A stretch of 64,000 nucleotides of DNA from Nocardioides sp. zg-1308 (GCF_013155375.1 NZ_JABJQY010000002.1:868001-932000), one strand, 5' to 3'; counted from the stretch's first letter, positions 50,170-59,770 are shown. Numbers and translations: made by a program. The notes: generated by a model not told the origin, from the sequence alone.

Positions 50170-51489
50170 TCAGGGACCGACGATGTCCGCCAGCATGTGC
50201 TCGACCGCCGTGAGTCCGCGGGCGAGGGAGAACTCCTCCTCGTAGCGTCGCCGACCGGCGCTCCCCCACTCGGCGAGCTGCGTGTCCGTCGCACCGGCGA
50301 GGGTGTCGAAGGAGTCGATCAGCCCGTCGAGGTCGGTGGCGCACAGACCGCCTCCGGAGTCGCGCACGACGTCGGCAGCGTCGCCGGACCCGAACATGAC
50401 CACCGGGCGCTCCATGGCGAGGACGGCGGGGAGCTTGCTCGGCATGGTGATGCGGAGCAACGGCGTGTCGGCCAGCGAGACGAGGTGGGCGTCGGCGGCG
50501 GCGCCCAGCCGGCCCATCTCCTCCGGTGCCCACCTGCCGAGGAAGTGCACGTTGGTGCCACCGAGCTCGTCGACGAGGTCGCGGAGGCCCTGCTCGGCGA
50601 TGCCCGACCCGACGAGGACGAGCTGCAGTCCGGTCCCCGCCACCGCCACGGCCGCTCGCACCGCGACGTCGAGCTGCTGCACGTGACCGATCGCGCCGGC
50701 GTACATCACGATGCGGCCCGAGTCGCGCAGGCCCTCGGGCAGCACGCTCCGGTCGTGGGGTCGCGGACGGAAGACGTCCTCGTCGACCCACACCGGGCAG
50801 TACTCCACCTTGGCGGGGGGCACCCCGCGGGAGACCAGCAGGTCTGCCTGGCCCCGCGAGGTCACGGCGATGCGCGACGCCTCGGCGTACCCGCGTCCCA
50901 CGACCCGGTCGAGCGCCGAGCCGACCATCCGTCCCACGCGTCCCCCGACCATGCCGCTGTCCAGCACCGAGTCGGGCCACACGTCCATGATGTGCAGCAG
51001 GTAGGGCAGGCCCCTGCGTCGGCGCTCGCGCGCGGCCACCAGAGGGACCGTCCCCGGCGAGTTGAACACCCAGAGGGCCTCGCGCGACTCCAGTGCCGAC
51101 CGTGCCGCCGTGGCGGCCGACGCGGCGAAGGAGAGGTAGTTGAGGCCACGGGGGACGGCTCGGCCGTCATGGCTGGGGAACAGCGGGACCCGGTGCACCA
51201 CCACGCCGTCCGGGAGCCGCTCGTGGCCCCGCCAGGCCTGGGTGTATCCCGGGTAGATCGCGCCGGTGGGGTAGTTGGGGAAGCCCGTCAGGACGCTGAC
51301 GTCGTGCCCGCGCGATCGGAGACCGGACGCCAGCACCGTGGGGACGAGTGCGCCGCCGGGCTCCGGAGCGAACCACTGCGTCAGAAGACCGATGTCGATG
51401 CTCGTTCCCCCTCGGACGTCCCACTGCGGTGACCGCTGCTGCGAGGCAGCAGCTCGACTGCGGATAGCATCGCACGACGCCGAACCCAC
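50170..51489 (-). CDS. Glycosyltransferase family 4 (WbuB-like), start uncertain
   Basis: A GT-B fold transferase: IDIGLLTQWFAPEPGGAL at the expected N-terminus, LLHIMDVWPDSVLDSGM typical of WbuB-type enzymes, then GAIGHVQQLDVAV and the C-terminal donor-site region. WbuB adds 6-deoxy-L-HexNAc to a lipid-linked sugar, which fits the L-sugar genes around it. No ATG, GTG or TTG lies where the fold should start. A strong GGGGGA site precedes an ATC codon at 51399 with 6-nt spacing, whereas the nearest in-frame standard start is the GTG at 51489, which adds 30 residues unlike the family. The long form is given here; the true start may be the ATC. It runs opposite to its neighbours and splits the sugar-nucleotide operon. 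Confidence 0.8.
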   Translation of the reverse strand: MGSASCDAIRSRAAASQQRSPQWDVRGGTSIDIGLLTQWFAPEPGGALVPTVLASGLRSRGHDVSVLTGFPNYPTGAIYPGYTQAWRGHERLPDGVVVHRVPLFPSHDGRAVPRGLNYLSFAASAATAARSALESREALWVFNSPGTVPLVAARERRRRGLPYLLHIMDVWPDSVLDSGMVGGRVGRMVGSALDRVVGRGYAEASRIAVTSRGQADLLVSRGVPPAKVEYCPVWVDEDVFRPRPHDRSVLPEGLRDSGRIVMYAGAIGHVQQLDVAVRAAVAVAGTGLQLVLVGSGIAEQGLRDLVDELGGTNVHFLGRWAPEEMGRLGAAADAHLVSLADTPLLRITMPSKLPAVLAMERPVVMFGSGDAADVVRDSGGGLCATDLDGLIDSFDTLAGATDTQLAEWGSAGRRRYEEEFSLARGLTAVEHMLADIVGP

Positions 51490-51509
51490 TCCGAAGGTGA
51501 CCAACAGTC

Positions 51510-52421
51510 GTGCCTGACGCCCACCCCGCCATGTCCGTCCTCGTGCTCGGTGCCACCGGCATGCTCGGACACGCGCTGATGCACGAGCTGGGCTCACGGC
51601 CCGACCTCGACGTGCACGGAACCGTTCGTTCGCTCGAGGGGGTCCCCGCCACGTTCGCCGAGACGTTCGGAGACAGGTTGACCTCCGGCGTCGACGTTCG
51701 CGACCGCAGCTCGGTGCACGAGATCCTGTCGTCTCGTCGCCCGGACGTCGTCGTCAACGCGATCGGCGTGATCAAGCAGGTGCCGACGGTTGCCGACACG
51801 GCACTCACCGCAGAGATCAACGGCCTGCTGCCCCACGTCCTCGCGCAGGCCTGCACGGAGAGCTCGTCCCGGCTGATCCACCTGAGCACCGACTGCGTCT
51901 TCTCCGGCCGCCGCGGCGCCTACGACGAGTCCGACGTGCCCGACCCCATCGACTTCTACGGTCGCAGCAAACTGCTCGGCGAGGTCGTCGCCGAGCCGCA
52001 CCTCACGCTGCGCACCTCGATCATCGGCCCCGAGCTCACCGGCAAGGCCTCGCTCGTCGAGTGGTTCCTCGCGCAGCGCGGCACGACCGTCCGCGGCTTC
52101 CGGAAGGCGATCTACAGCGGGCTACCGACCGTCGAGATGGCCACCCTCATCGGCGACCTGATCGTCTCGCACCCCGACCTCACCGGGCTGTGGCACGTGG
52201 CCTCCGACCCGATCGACAAGGACGCCCTGCTGCGACTGGTGGCCGAGGCGTACGACTGGGCGGGAGACATCGTCGCCGACGACGCCTTCGTCATCGACCG
52301 CTCGTTGCGCGCCGACCGGCTGCGCGAGGAGATCGGCTACGCCCCGCCGGACTGGCCGCGGCTGGTGCGTGACATGCACGCGGCACACGTCCGCTGGAAC
52401 GAGCTGGAGCCGGTCCGGTGA
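51510..52421 (+). CDS. RmlD-like NAD(P)H sugar-nucleotide 4-reductase (WbvR/FnlB-role)
   Basis: 303 residues. SDR with GATGMLGHAL near the N-terminus, NAIGVIKQ, LIHLSTDCVFSGRRGAY and YGRSKLLGE (YxxxK). RmlD-like, without the C-terminal cupin domain of CapF/FnlB, which favours the WbvR type making UDP-L-RhaNAc, then UDP-L-QuiNAc. GTG at 51510, with AAGG some distance upstream, or ATG at 51531, which begins right at the conserved MSVLVLGATG. Coupled to the 2-epimerase gene (GTGA overlap). Confidence 0.82.
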   Translation: MPDAHPAMSVLVLGATGMLGHALMHELGSRPDLDVHGTVRSLEGVPATFAETFGDRLTSGVDVRDRSSVHEILSSRRPDVVVNAIGVIKQVPTVADTALTAEINGLLPHVLAQACTESSSRLIHLSTDCVFSGRRGAYDESDVPDPIDFYGRSKLLGEVVAEPHLTLRTSIIGPELTGKASLVEWFLAQRGTTVRGFRKAIYSGLPTVEMATLIGDLIVSHPDLTGLWHVASDPIDKDALLRLVAEAYDWAGDIVADDAFVIDRSLRADRLREEIGYAPPDWPRLVRDMHAAHVRWNELEPVR

Positions 52422-53530
52422 AGGTCATGACCGTGCTCGGCACGCGCCCGGAGATCATCCGACTCTCGCGCGTCATCCCACTGCTCGACGAGCTCTGCGA
52501 CCACGTCCTGGTCCACACCGGCCAGAACTGGGACGCGAAGCTGAGCGACGTCTTCTTCGCCGACCTCGGCGTGCGCAGGCCCGACCACCTGCTCGGCATC
52601 TCCCGCGGCTCGCTGGGCGACGCGCTCGGCGACGTGCTGAGCAAGTCCTTCGCGGTGATCACCGAGGAGCGACCCGACGCCTTCCTCGTGCTGGGCGACA
52701 CCAACAGCGCCCTGTCGGCGGTGATCGCGAAGCGGCTGCACGTCCCCGTCTACCACATGGAGGCCGGCAACCGGTCGTTCGACGAGAACGTCCCGGAGGA
52801 GACCAACCGCCGCCTGGTCGACCACATCGCCGACTTCAACATCGCCTACACCGAGCACGCCCGACGCAACCTGCTCGCCGAGGGCCTGCACCCCCGCAAG
52901 GTCGCCGTCACCGGCTCCCCCATGCGAGAGGTCCTCGACCACTACGCCCCACGGATCGCGCAGTCGACGATCGTCGGCGACCTCGGGCTCGAGCCCGGGG
53001 CGTACTTCATGGCGAGCGCGCACCGCGAGGAGAACGTCGACACCGCCGAGCGGCTGACCGCGCTCGTCGCCTGCCTCCAGGGGCTGGCGGAGACGTTCGA
53101 CCGGCCCGTCGTGATGTCGACCCACCCGCGCACCCGCAAGCGGCTCGAGCAGCTCGGCCTCGATCCCGCCGACCAGCGCGTCCGGTTCCTCGAGCCGTTC
53201 GGGTTCTTCGACTACATCGCTCTGCAGCAGTCCGCCGCGTGCGTGATCTCCGACAGCGGCACGATCTCGGAGGAGTCGGCGATGCTCGACTTCCCCTCCG
53301 TCACCCTGCGCGACTCGATGGAGCGGCCGGAGGCCCTCGAGGCCGGCACGGTCCTGATGTCGGGGCTCGATGCCGACGAGCTGGTCCGCAACGTGCGGGC
53401 CGCGATCAGCGCTCCCTCCCGCGCGGTCCCGTCGGGTTACGACGTGCCGGACACGGCCCGCCGGACCGTCAACTTCATCCTCTCGACCGCCGCCCGGCAG
53501 CACGAGTGGTTCGGCGTCCGACCGCGATGA
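52418..53530 (+). CDS. UDP-HexNAc 2-epimerase, FnlC/CapG/WbvD type
   Basis: 370 residues of the GT-B-like WecB superfamily. The active-site motif reads HMEAGNRSFDENVPEETNRRLVDH, the CapG/FnlC variant rather than the HVEAGLR of WecB. Also SDSGTISEESAMLDFP near the C-terminal UDP site. Completes UDP-L-FucNAc or L-QuiNAc synthesis by inverting C2. Start GTG overlaps the stop of the reductase gene; its stop overlaps the next ATG. Confidence 0.88.
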   Translation: MKVMTVLGTRPEIIRLSRVIPLLDELCDHVLVHTGQNWDAKLSDVFFADLGVRRPDHLLGISRGSLGDALGDVLSKSFAVITEERPDAFLVLGDTNSALSAVIAKRLHVPVYHMEAGNRSFDENVPEETNRRLVDHIADFNIAYTEHARRNLLAEGLHPRKVAVTGSPMREVLDHYAPRIAQSTIVGDLGLEPGAYFMASAHREENVDTAERLTALVACLQGLAETFDRPVVMSTHPRTRKRLEQLGLDPADQRVRFLEPFGFFDYIALQQSAACVISDSGTISEESAMLDFPSVTLRDSMERPEALEAGTVLMSGLDADELVRNVRAAISAPSRAVPSGYDVPDTARRTVNFILSTAARQHEWFGVRPR

Positions 53531-54489
53531 CCGAGCCGTCGACGACCCGGCGGTCCTCGCCGGGCGGCTACGCCGTGAGCGACTCGCTGGCCGCCGCCGG
53601 CTTCGTGGCCGACCCACGCATCGCGCTCGTCGAGACGGCCCGGCCCGGCCGGACGCCGTACGACGCCGTCGTGTGCCAGAACGCCTGGAACTTCCTGCCG
53701 CGCGACCACTACGCGCGCCTGGTGACCGAGTACGCCCCCCGCCGCCGGGCGCTCTACCTCGCGCGGCGGCGCGTGGCGGCGCACAACACCCGACGTGCCC
53801 GCACCAACGTCGTCCTCTCCACCTACATGCGCGACCTGCTCGCCGCCCGCGGACGGCGTACGACGCTCGCGGAGGTGACCCTGCCCTGGGATCTCTGCAC
53901 CGCGGACGACGTGGCCTCGGCCGGCGCTGGCTCCCTCCGCGCGGCCGCCTCGTCGGCCACCGGACTGCCGCCCGTCCACCGGCCGTTTGTCCTGGTGCCG
54001 GGGACGCTCACCTGGTACAAGTCGCCCGGCTACGCGCTCGACCTCCTCGCCCGGATCCCTGCCGCGGAGCGGCCGCTGCTGGTCCTGGCGGGCACCGACG
54101 ACGGGTCCGGCTGCGCGCAGGACACCCGCTCCCGGGCAGCCGCCGCGGGCATCGAGGCGTGGATCGGGCCTGCCGAGCGACCGACGATGAAGTGGCTGCT
54201 CGCCCACGCGCAGCTGACGCTCGTCCCGAGCCGGCTCGAGAGCCTCAGCTTCAGCATGGCCGAGGCGCTGCTGCTCTCGCCGCGCGTGGCGGCCCTGCCC
54301 ATCCCGGTGCACGGCGAGATGGTCGAGCGCCTCGGTCGCCGACCGGTCTGGCTGACCGACGACCCTGCCGCCGTCGACCTCGACGAGCTGCTGGCGCCCC
54401 TGGAGCCGGTCGACCCCGTCGACGTCGCACCGTTCCGCGCGCAGTGGTTCGAGCTGGCGGGGGTCCTGAACGAGGCGGGCCGCGCATGA
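53527..54489 (+). CDS. Short GT-B glycosyltransferase (family 4-like)
   Basis: 320 residues. The N-terminal half is short and unusual (YDAVVCQNAWNFLPRDHYARL). The C-terminal half has the GT4 donor-binding pattern: PGTLTWYKSPGYALDLL, GPAERPTMKWLLAHAQLTLVPSRLESLSFSMAEAL with the E-x7-E motif. Probably adds one residue of the repeat unit. Overlaps both neighbours by 4 bp (ATGA), so translation is coupled along the operon. Confidence 0.75.
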   Translation: MTEPSTTRRSSPGGYAVSDSLAAAGFVADPRIALVETARPGRTPYDAVVCQNAWNFLPRDHYARLVTEYAPRRRALYLARRRVAAHNTRRARTNVVLSTYMRDLLAARGRRTTLAEVTLPWDLCTADDVASAGAGSLRAAASSATGLPPVHRPFVLVPGTLTWYKSPGYALDLLARIPAAERPLLVLAGTDDGSGCAQDTRSRAAAAGIEAWIGPAERPTMKWLLAHAQLTLVPSRLESLSFSMAEALLLSPRVAALPIPVHGEMVERLGRRPVWLTDDPAAVDLDELLAPLEPVDPVDVAPFRAQWFELAGVLNEAGRA

Positions 54490-55316
54490 CCGGCGTCGCA
54501 GTGCTGGGCGGCAGCAGCCCGCTCGTCCCCTACCTGCTCGAGCACCTGCCGCAGGACGGGTCGGTCACCCTGGTCTCGCGCAGGCTCGCCGCCGCCCCGC
54601 CGACCGCCGCCACCACGACCTACGCCGACGCGCCGGCCGACCTCGACGTCGCTCGCGCGGTCAGCCTGATGCCGGTCTGGGAGCTGCCCGCCTACTTCGA
54701 CTGGCTCGCGGAGCGGGGTTGCCGCCGGCTCGTCGTCCTCTCGTCGACCAGCAGGTTCACCAAGACCGCGTCTGCGCGTGCGCACGACCGCGACCTCGCG
54801 GCGCGACTCGCCGGGGGTGAGGACGCCGTCGAGGCCTGGGCCGCCGACGCCGGCGTGGCCCTGACGATCCTGCGGCCGACGATGGTCTACGGAGGCCCCG
54901 CCGACGGCAACGTCTCCGAGCTGACGCGGGTGCTGCGCAGGTTCCGGGTGGTGCCGCTCGTCGGGTCGGGCTCGGGCCTGCGCCAGCCTGTGCACATGGG
55001 CGACGTGGCCGCGACCGCTGCGCGAGCACTCCTGGCGGACCGCACCCCACGCACGGCCTACGACATCTCCGGCGGAGAGGTGCTCGCCTATCGCCGCCTC
55101 GTCGACCGGATCCGCGGCACGGTGCCGGGCCCGACCCTGGTCGTCCGCGTCCCCGGGTGGCCGTTCCGGCTGCTCGAGCGGACGCTCCCCCGCTCCCGCA
55201 AGGCGTCGCTGGCGGCCGGCATGGTCGACCGGATGGGCACCGACATGGTCTTCGACCACAGCGCGGCCGCGGCTGACCTCGGCCACCAGCCGAGGGCCTT
55301 CACGCCCGGGGTGTGA
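54486..55316 (+). CDS. SDR-family sugar-nucleotide-type oxidoreductase
   Basis: 276 residues with a degenerate N-terminal Rossmann motif (VLGGSSPLVPYLLEHL), VVLSSTSRFTKT, LTILRPTMVYGGPADGNVSEL and GLRQPVHMGDVAATAARAL, a set seen in WbpV-like and capsule-locus reductases. The usual YxxxK is not obvious, so catalysis is uncertain. Last gene of the plus-strand sugar operon; probably modifies a nucleotide sugar or lipid-linked intermediate. Confidence 0.7.
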   Translation: MTGVAVLGGSSPLVPYLLEHLPQDGSVTLVSRRLAAAPPTAATTTYADAPADLDVARAVSLMPVWELPAYFDWLAERGCRRLVVLSSTSRFTKTASARAHDRDLAARLAGGEDAVEAWAADAGVALTILRPTMVYGGPADGNVSELTRVLRRFRVVPLVGSGSGLRQPVHMGDVAATAARALLADRTPRTAYDISGGEVLAYRRLVDRIRGTVPGPTLVVRVPGWPFRLLERTLPRSRKASLAAGMVDRMGTDMVFDHSAAAADLGHQPRAFTPGV

Positions 55317-55321
55317 GCAAG

Positions 55322-56533
55322 TCAGTGCGGCGGGCCGATGACCGGCAGGTCCGAGTGCGACCCGGAGAGGTGCTGCTGGAGGGCCACCCCCGCTGCCGCG
55401 ATGTCGGGCAGGTCCGACTGGGTGTGGTCGTGCTGGTAGTAGCCGCGCTTGGTGACCCGGTAGAAGAGCCCTCGCGCGCGGACCAGCACCTCGCGGCCCA
55501 CCGCGACGCCGAAGGTCGCCCACGTCGTGACGCGACGCGCCACGGACATTCGCGCGACGTTGCTGCGGAGGCTTCGCATGATCGTCCCCCGGTGGTGGTG
55601 GTTGTGCACCAGCGCCTGCGCGTGGAGCCGGGCCATCCCGAAGTGCGACTTCGTGGCGGTCTCGCCGAGCGCGTCGAGCGTGGCGAGCGCGGCCTGCGCC
55701 CACACGGTCTGCACCGCGTAGAACGGAGGCACCTCGTCCGGCCAGGTGGCTGCGAACGCCGCGGTCTGCGGCGTGTCCTCGAGGGTGCCGACGTGCTTCT
55801 TCATGCCGCTGCGGCCGGCCCCGCTGTTGGCCGAGCTGCCCGGCAGGAAGACCGGGTAGTCGAGACGTACCAGCCTGCTCACGACCGTCGCGAGGCCGAC
55901 GGCACCCGAGATGTCCGGGCTGGTGCCCACGAAGTGGGCGCCTGCGCGCTCGCGCAGCAGCTCGAGCCTGTCCCGGCGCACGACGCCGTAGTAGATCCGC
56001 GGCAGCCGGCCGAACTCCTGGAAGCCGCCGCGAGCGGTCCTGTCCAGCTCGCGGGCGACGACGACCTGCTCCCACTCCCCGGTGAAGGGCCGCACCGACA
56101 ACCGGCCGGCGTCGGCGTCGCCGTAGTAGAGGTGTCGGAAGTCGGGCCAGTTGTACGCCGCGGGCGTCGACGGGGTGAGCGCCTCCCAGCCGAGCCGGTC
56201 GATCATCCGGGTGCAGTCGAGCAGCTGGGGCAGCACGCCGTCGTCGTCGCCGATGATCGTGACGTAGCGCCCTCGGGCCAGCGAGACGGCCTTGTCGAAG
56301 GTCTCGGCGAACGACTGCGGCGGAGACGTGTAGGCGTAGCGCAGGCGCGGTTCGCCCCTGAAGCGCAGGGCCACGTCGTCCCAGGCGTGGGGGTCGTCGC
56401 TCGTGTCATGCACCACCACCTCGAGGTCGTCCCCCGACTCGAGCACGTTGGCGATCGAGTGCACGAGGGTCGCCATCCGGTTGCGGGTGGGGATGACGAC
56501 GGACAGGAGCGGCCCGTCAGGATCGGGGGTCAT
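55322..56533 (-). CDS. Glycosyltransferase family 2
   Basis: 403 residues. GT-A domain starting LLSVVIPTRNRMATLVHSI, metal motif IIGDDDGVLPQL, acceptor region near FVGTSPDISGAVG, and a C-terminal helical tail ending SHSDLPVIGPPH. Adds a sugar to the growing repeat unit. Start ATG 56533 overlaps the stop of the flippase gene by one base (TGATG). Confidence 0.82.
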   Translation of the reverse strand: MTPDPDGPLLSVVIPTRNRMATLVHSIANVLESGDDLEVVVHDTSDDPHAWDDVALRFRGEPRLRYAYTSPPQSFAETFDKAVSLARGRYVTIIGDDDGVLPQLLDCTRMIDRLGWEALTPSTPAAYNWPDFRHLYYGDADAGRLSVRPFTGEWEQVVVARELDRTARGGFQEFGRLPRIYYGVVRRDRLELLRERAGAHFVGTSPDISGAVGLATVVSRLVRLDYPVFLPGSSANSGAGRSGMKKHVGTLEDTPQTAAFAATWPDEVPPFYAVQTVWAQAALATLDALGETATKSHFGMARLHAQALVHNHHHRGTIMRSLRSNVARMSVARRVTTWATFGVAVGREVLVRARGLFYRVTKRGYYQHDHTQSDLPDIAAAGVALQQHLSGSHSDLPVIGPPH

Positions 56534-58017
56534 CAGGCTTCCCTTCGGGTCAGGACCGGCCACACCGGGCCGTGACGGAGGTGGACGAGGCCGGCCGCAC
56601 CGAGGGCTACCAGGGCCGAGGCCGCGACGAGGAGGCCGGCGGCGCCGAGGCGCGGCATCGCGACGAGTGTCACGGCGACCAGGACAGTGGCGACGAGACC
56701 GAAGGCGGCGTCCCGGCCGGACAGGAGCGTGGACCAGCCGAGGTCGCGGTGGGCGAGGAACGCCTGGTTCATCACCACGCCCGCGACCACGAGGCCGAGG
56801 GCGACCGCGGCGGCGACACCGATGCCGCCGAGCAGCCACCCGAGCAGCGTGCCGAGGACCGCAGGGACGGCGATCATGAGGTAGTTGGCGACGACGTTGG
56901 CCGCGAACCTGTTGGTGGTCACGCTGATGAAGTACGCCGGCCCGCTGAGGGCGTTGGCCAGCCAGCCCAGGCAGAGCACGACGCCGAAGCCGACCAGGGC
57001 CGGGTCGGTCTCGCCGAAGACGAAGGCCCCGAGCGGGACGAGGACGATGAGCGCGGCGGCGAAGGCGGTCACACACAGGGTCCACGCCGCCCGGAAGAGC
57101 TGACGGAACACCGACGCATCCTGCAGCCCGCCGGACGCCGAGCGGAACGCGACCAGAGGGACGACAGCCTGGTTGGCGGCCAGGACCACGGCGTTGACCT
57201 GCTGCATGAGCCGGTTCACCACCTCGTAGGTCGCGACCGCCGAGAAGCCCGCGAACGCCCCGAGCAGCAGCTTGGCCAGCGGCTCGAGGCCGAGGGCGGG
57301 CAGTGTCATGACCTGGAGCTTGAGGTTGAACGTCCGCACCTCGCGCCACAGCGACGGCGCCCAGCGCCATGTCGCACGCGACGGGCGGCACTCACGCACG
57401 ACGAGCGCCACGAGGACGAGCACGACGAACGACTGCTGCACGAGCGCGGCCAGGGCGAGGGACACCGCCCCCTGACCGGACAGGGTCACGGCGACCACGA
57501 CGTAGAACACGAGGGAGGCCGCGATCACGACGGCGCTGCGGACGTGGGCTTGGCCTAGCCCGTCGACCAGCCCCTGGACGGCGGTGGACACGGGAGTGAC
57601 GACCGCCGCGGCCACGACCACCGGCACCAGGCGGGAGGCGACCTCGGCGAGCTCTGGGTCGAGGCTCGCCCCGTAGACCTCCAGCCCGACGAGCAGGCCC
57701 ACGGCGACCACGAGGCTGCCGCCGAGCGAGACGCCGACCGAGGTCACGGCGACCTGCAGCCGGGCGGCCGCGTCGCCCTCGCCGGCCGCGCGTGCCATGT
57801 GGCGCGCGGCGCCGCCGGCGAAGCCGAGCGTCCCGACCTGCGTCAGCGTGCCGAGGGCGAACAGGGTGGCGTAGAGGCCGAACTCCTCGCGCGTGACCTC
57901 GGTCAGGGCCAGTCGGTAGGCCAGGAGGAGCGTGGCCCCGACGACCACCACCTGCGCGGCCGACAGTGCTCCGTTGCGGAGGGTCCGTCGGCTGGAGTAG
58001 CGCGCGGCCGTCGTCAC
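56533..58017 (-). CDS. Wzx-type polysaccharide flippase (MOP superfamily)
   Basis: 494 residues with about 12 to 14 hydrophobic segments, beginning RNGALSAAQVVVVGATLLLAYRLAL and having EEFGLYATLFALGTL after the first helix, as in Wzx/RfbX exporters. Flips undecaprenyl-linked repeat units to the outside for the Wzy-like polymerases. GTG start; 7 bp separate it from the preceding dehydratase gene. Confidence 0.85.
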   Translation of the reverse strand: MTTAARYSSRRTLRNGALSAAQVVVVGATLLLAYRLALTEVTREEFGLYATLFALGTLTQVGTLGFAGGAARHMARAAGEGDAAARLQVAVTSVGVSLGGSLVVAVGLLVGLEVYGASLDPELAEVASRLVPVVVAAAVVTPVSTAVQGLVDGLGQAHVRSAVVIAASLVFYVVVAVTLSGQGAVSLALAALVQQSFVVLVLVALVVRECRPSRATWRWAPSLWREVRTFNLKLQVMTLPALGLEPLAKLLLGAFAGFSAVATYEVVNRLMQQVNAVVLAANQAVVPLVAFRSASGGLQDASVFRQLFRAAWTLCVTAFAAALIVLVPLGAFVFGETDPALVGFGVVLCLGWLANALSGPAYFISVTTNRFAANVVANYLMIAVPAVLGTLLGWLLGGIGVAAAVALGLVVAGVVMNQAFLAHRDLGWSTLLSGRDAAFGLVATVLVAVTLVAMPRLGAAGLLVAASALVALGAAGLVHLRHGPVWPVLTRREA

Positions 58018-58024
58018 CGACTGC

Positions 58025-59770
58025 TCAGTGCTCGTCGACGAAGGCGGGCGTGACCAGGGTGTCCGGCGCGACGGCCGCGACGGGGACGCGACGGATGAGG
58101 GCGTGCTCGGTCGGCTCGGCGGCCTCCTGCTCGCCGAAGAGGGTCTCGTGCAGCTTCTCGCCCTGCCGCAGACCGGAGAACACGATCTCGATGCCCGAGG
58201 CGCCGGAGAGCTCGATCATCCGCTTGGCGACGGCCAGGATCTCGACGGGCTCGCCCATGTCGAGCACCATCGCCTCGCCACCCTTGCCGAGCGCACCGGC
58301 CTGGATGACCAGCTCGCACGCCTCCGGGATGGTCATGAAGAAGCGCGTCACGTCGGGGTGCGTGACGGTGACGGGACCGCCCTGGGCGATCTGGGTGGTG
58401 AAGGTGTGCAACATCGAGCCGCGGGACCCGAGGACGTTGCCGAACCGCACGGAGATGTAGGGCAGGCCGGTCTCGTGGGCGTACCAGGCCGTGAGCTGCT
58501 CGGCGAGCCGCTTGGTGGAGCCCAGCACGCTCGAGGCGTCGGCGGCCTTGTCGGTGGAGATGTTCACGAAGCGCTGCACGCCCATCTCGCGGGACAGCTC
58601 GAGCAGGTTGAGCGTCCCGAGCACGTTGGTCTTCCAGCCCTCGGCCGGGAAGCGCTCGAGCATCGGCAGGTGCTTGAGCGCGGCGGCGTGGAAGACGATC
58701 TCGGGGCGCACGTCGGCGAAGATCGCGCGCAGGCCCTCGGTGTCGCGGATGTCGACGAGGACCGTCTCAGGCGTGTCGAGCATCCCGTGGCCGTAGATCG
58801 AGAGCTGGACGGCATGGAGGGCCGACTCGTCGCGGTCGAGCATGACCATCGTCGCGGGTCCGAAGCGGCGCAGCTGGCGTGCGAGCTCGGAACCGATCGA
58901 GCCGCCCGCCCCGGTGATCAGCACCCGCTTGCCGGCGATGTAGTCGGCGATGGAGCTGACGTCGGTCTTGATCTGGTGGCGGCCGAGCACGTCGCTGATC
59001 TCGACTGGACGGATGTCGCCCGCCTTCACCTGACCGCCGATCAGGTCGCCGAGCCGGGGCAGGACGAAGACCTCGAGCCCGGCCGCTGCGGCGTCCTTCT
59101 GCACGCGGTCGACGAGGTCGCCGGAGGCGCCCGGTACGGCCAGGATGACGGCCTCGGCACCCGACGACTCCGCGACGTGCGCGAGGTCGGCGCCGGGGCC
59201 GAGCACCGGCACGCCGTGGATGCGCAGGTGCCGCTTGCCCGGGTTGTCGTCGAGGAAGCCGACCGGGGTGAGGGCCGGCGTGCGGTCGGAGCGGACGAGG
59301 CGCAGGACCTGGCGGCCGGCGTCGCCGGCGCCATAGATGAGGACGGGGCGCCGCTCGTCCGTGCTGTGCCCGGCGCCGCGCGAGCGCACCGCGCGGTAGC
59401 ACCAGCGGCCGGCGGCAGCGCCGACCAACGCGATCGGCGGCGCCAGCACCGGGAGGCTGCGAGGGAGGTCAGGGTTGAGGAACGGTGCGGTGACGACCAT
59501 GACGGCCGCGACCCCGAAGAAGTGCAGGGCCAGCCCGAGGGCCTCCTCGAAGGAGCCCACGAGGAAGCGGCCGCGGTAGAACTTGGTGGCCGCACCGACG
59601 ACCAGGAGCAGCAGCCACGACAGCACCAGGTAGCGGAGGACCGCCTCCCACTGGACCTCGGTGATCCGGAACGAGTAGCGCAGCCCGATCACGAAGAACG
59701 CACCCAGGGTCCAGCACAGGACGTCCCAGAGGGCGAGGGTGCTCCTGCGTATCAACCCGTTGCTCAACAT
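58025..59770 (-). CDS. Membrane nucleoside-diphosphate-sugar 4,6-dehydratase (CapD/WbpM/PglF type)
   Basis: 581 residues. About four N-terminal membrane helices (12-110), a CoA-binding-like Rossmann domain (RPVLIYGAGDAGRQVLR), then the dehydratase domain: VLITGAGGSIGSELARQL, HAAALKHLPMLE, NISTDKAADASSVLGSTKR, VRFGNVLGSRGS. Converts UDP-GlcNAc to the 4-keto-6-deoxy sugar with retention at C5, supplying a D-sugar such as QuiNAc or bacillosamine-type precursors, in contrast to the inverting enzyme at 48175. The ATG at 59770 was chosen close to the first helix; an extension to 59812 is possible. Confidence 0.87.
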   Translation of the reverse strand: MLSNGLIRRSTLALWDVLCWTLGAFFVIGLRYSFRITEVQWEAVLRYLVLSWLLLLVVGAATKFYRGRFLVGSFEEALGLALHFFGVAAVMVVTAPFLNPDLPRSLPVLAPPIALVGAAAGRWCYRAVRSRGAGHSTDERRPVLIYGAGDAGRQVLRLVRSDRTPALTPVGFLDDNPGKRHLRIHGVPVLGPGADLAHVAESSGAEAVILAVPGASGDLVDRVQKDAAAAGLEVFVLPRLGDLIGGQVKAGDIRPVEISDVLGRHQIKTDVSSIADYIAGKRVLITGAGGSIGSELARQLRRFGPATMVMLDRDESALHAVQLSIYGHGMLDTPETVLVDIRDTEGLRAIFADVRPEIVFHAAALKHLPMLERFPAEGWKTNVLGTLNLLELSREMGVQRFVNISTDKAADASSVLGSTKRLAEQLTAWYAHETGLPYISVRFGNVLGSRGSMLHTFTTQIAQGGPVTVTHPDVTRFFMTIPEACELVIQAGALGKGGEAMVLDMGEPVEILAVAKRMIELSGASGIEIVFSGLRQGEKLHETLFGEQEAAEPTEHALIRRVPVAAVAPDTLVTPAFVDEH

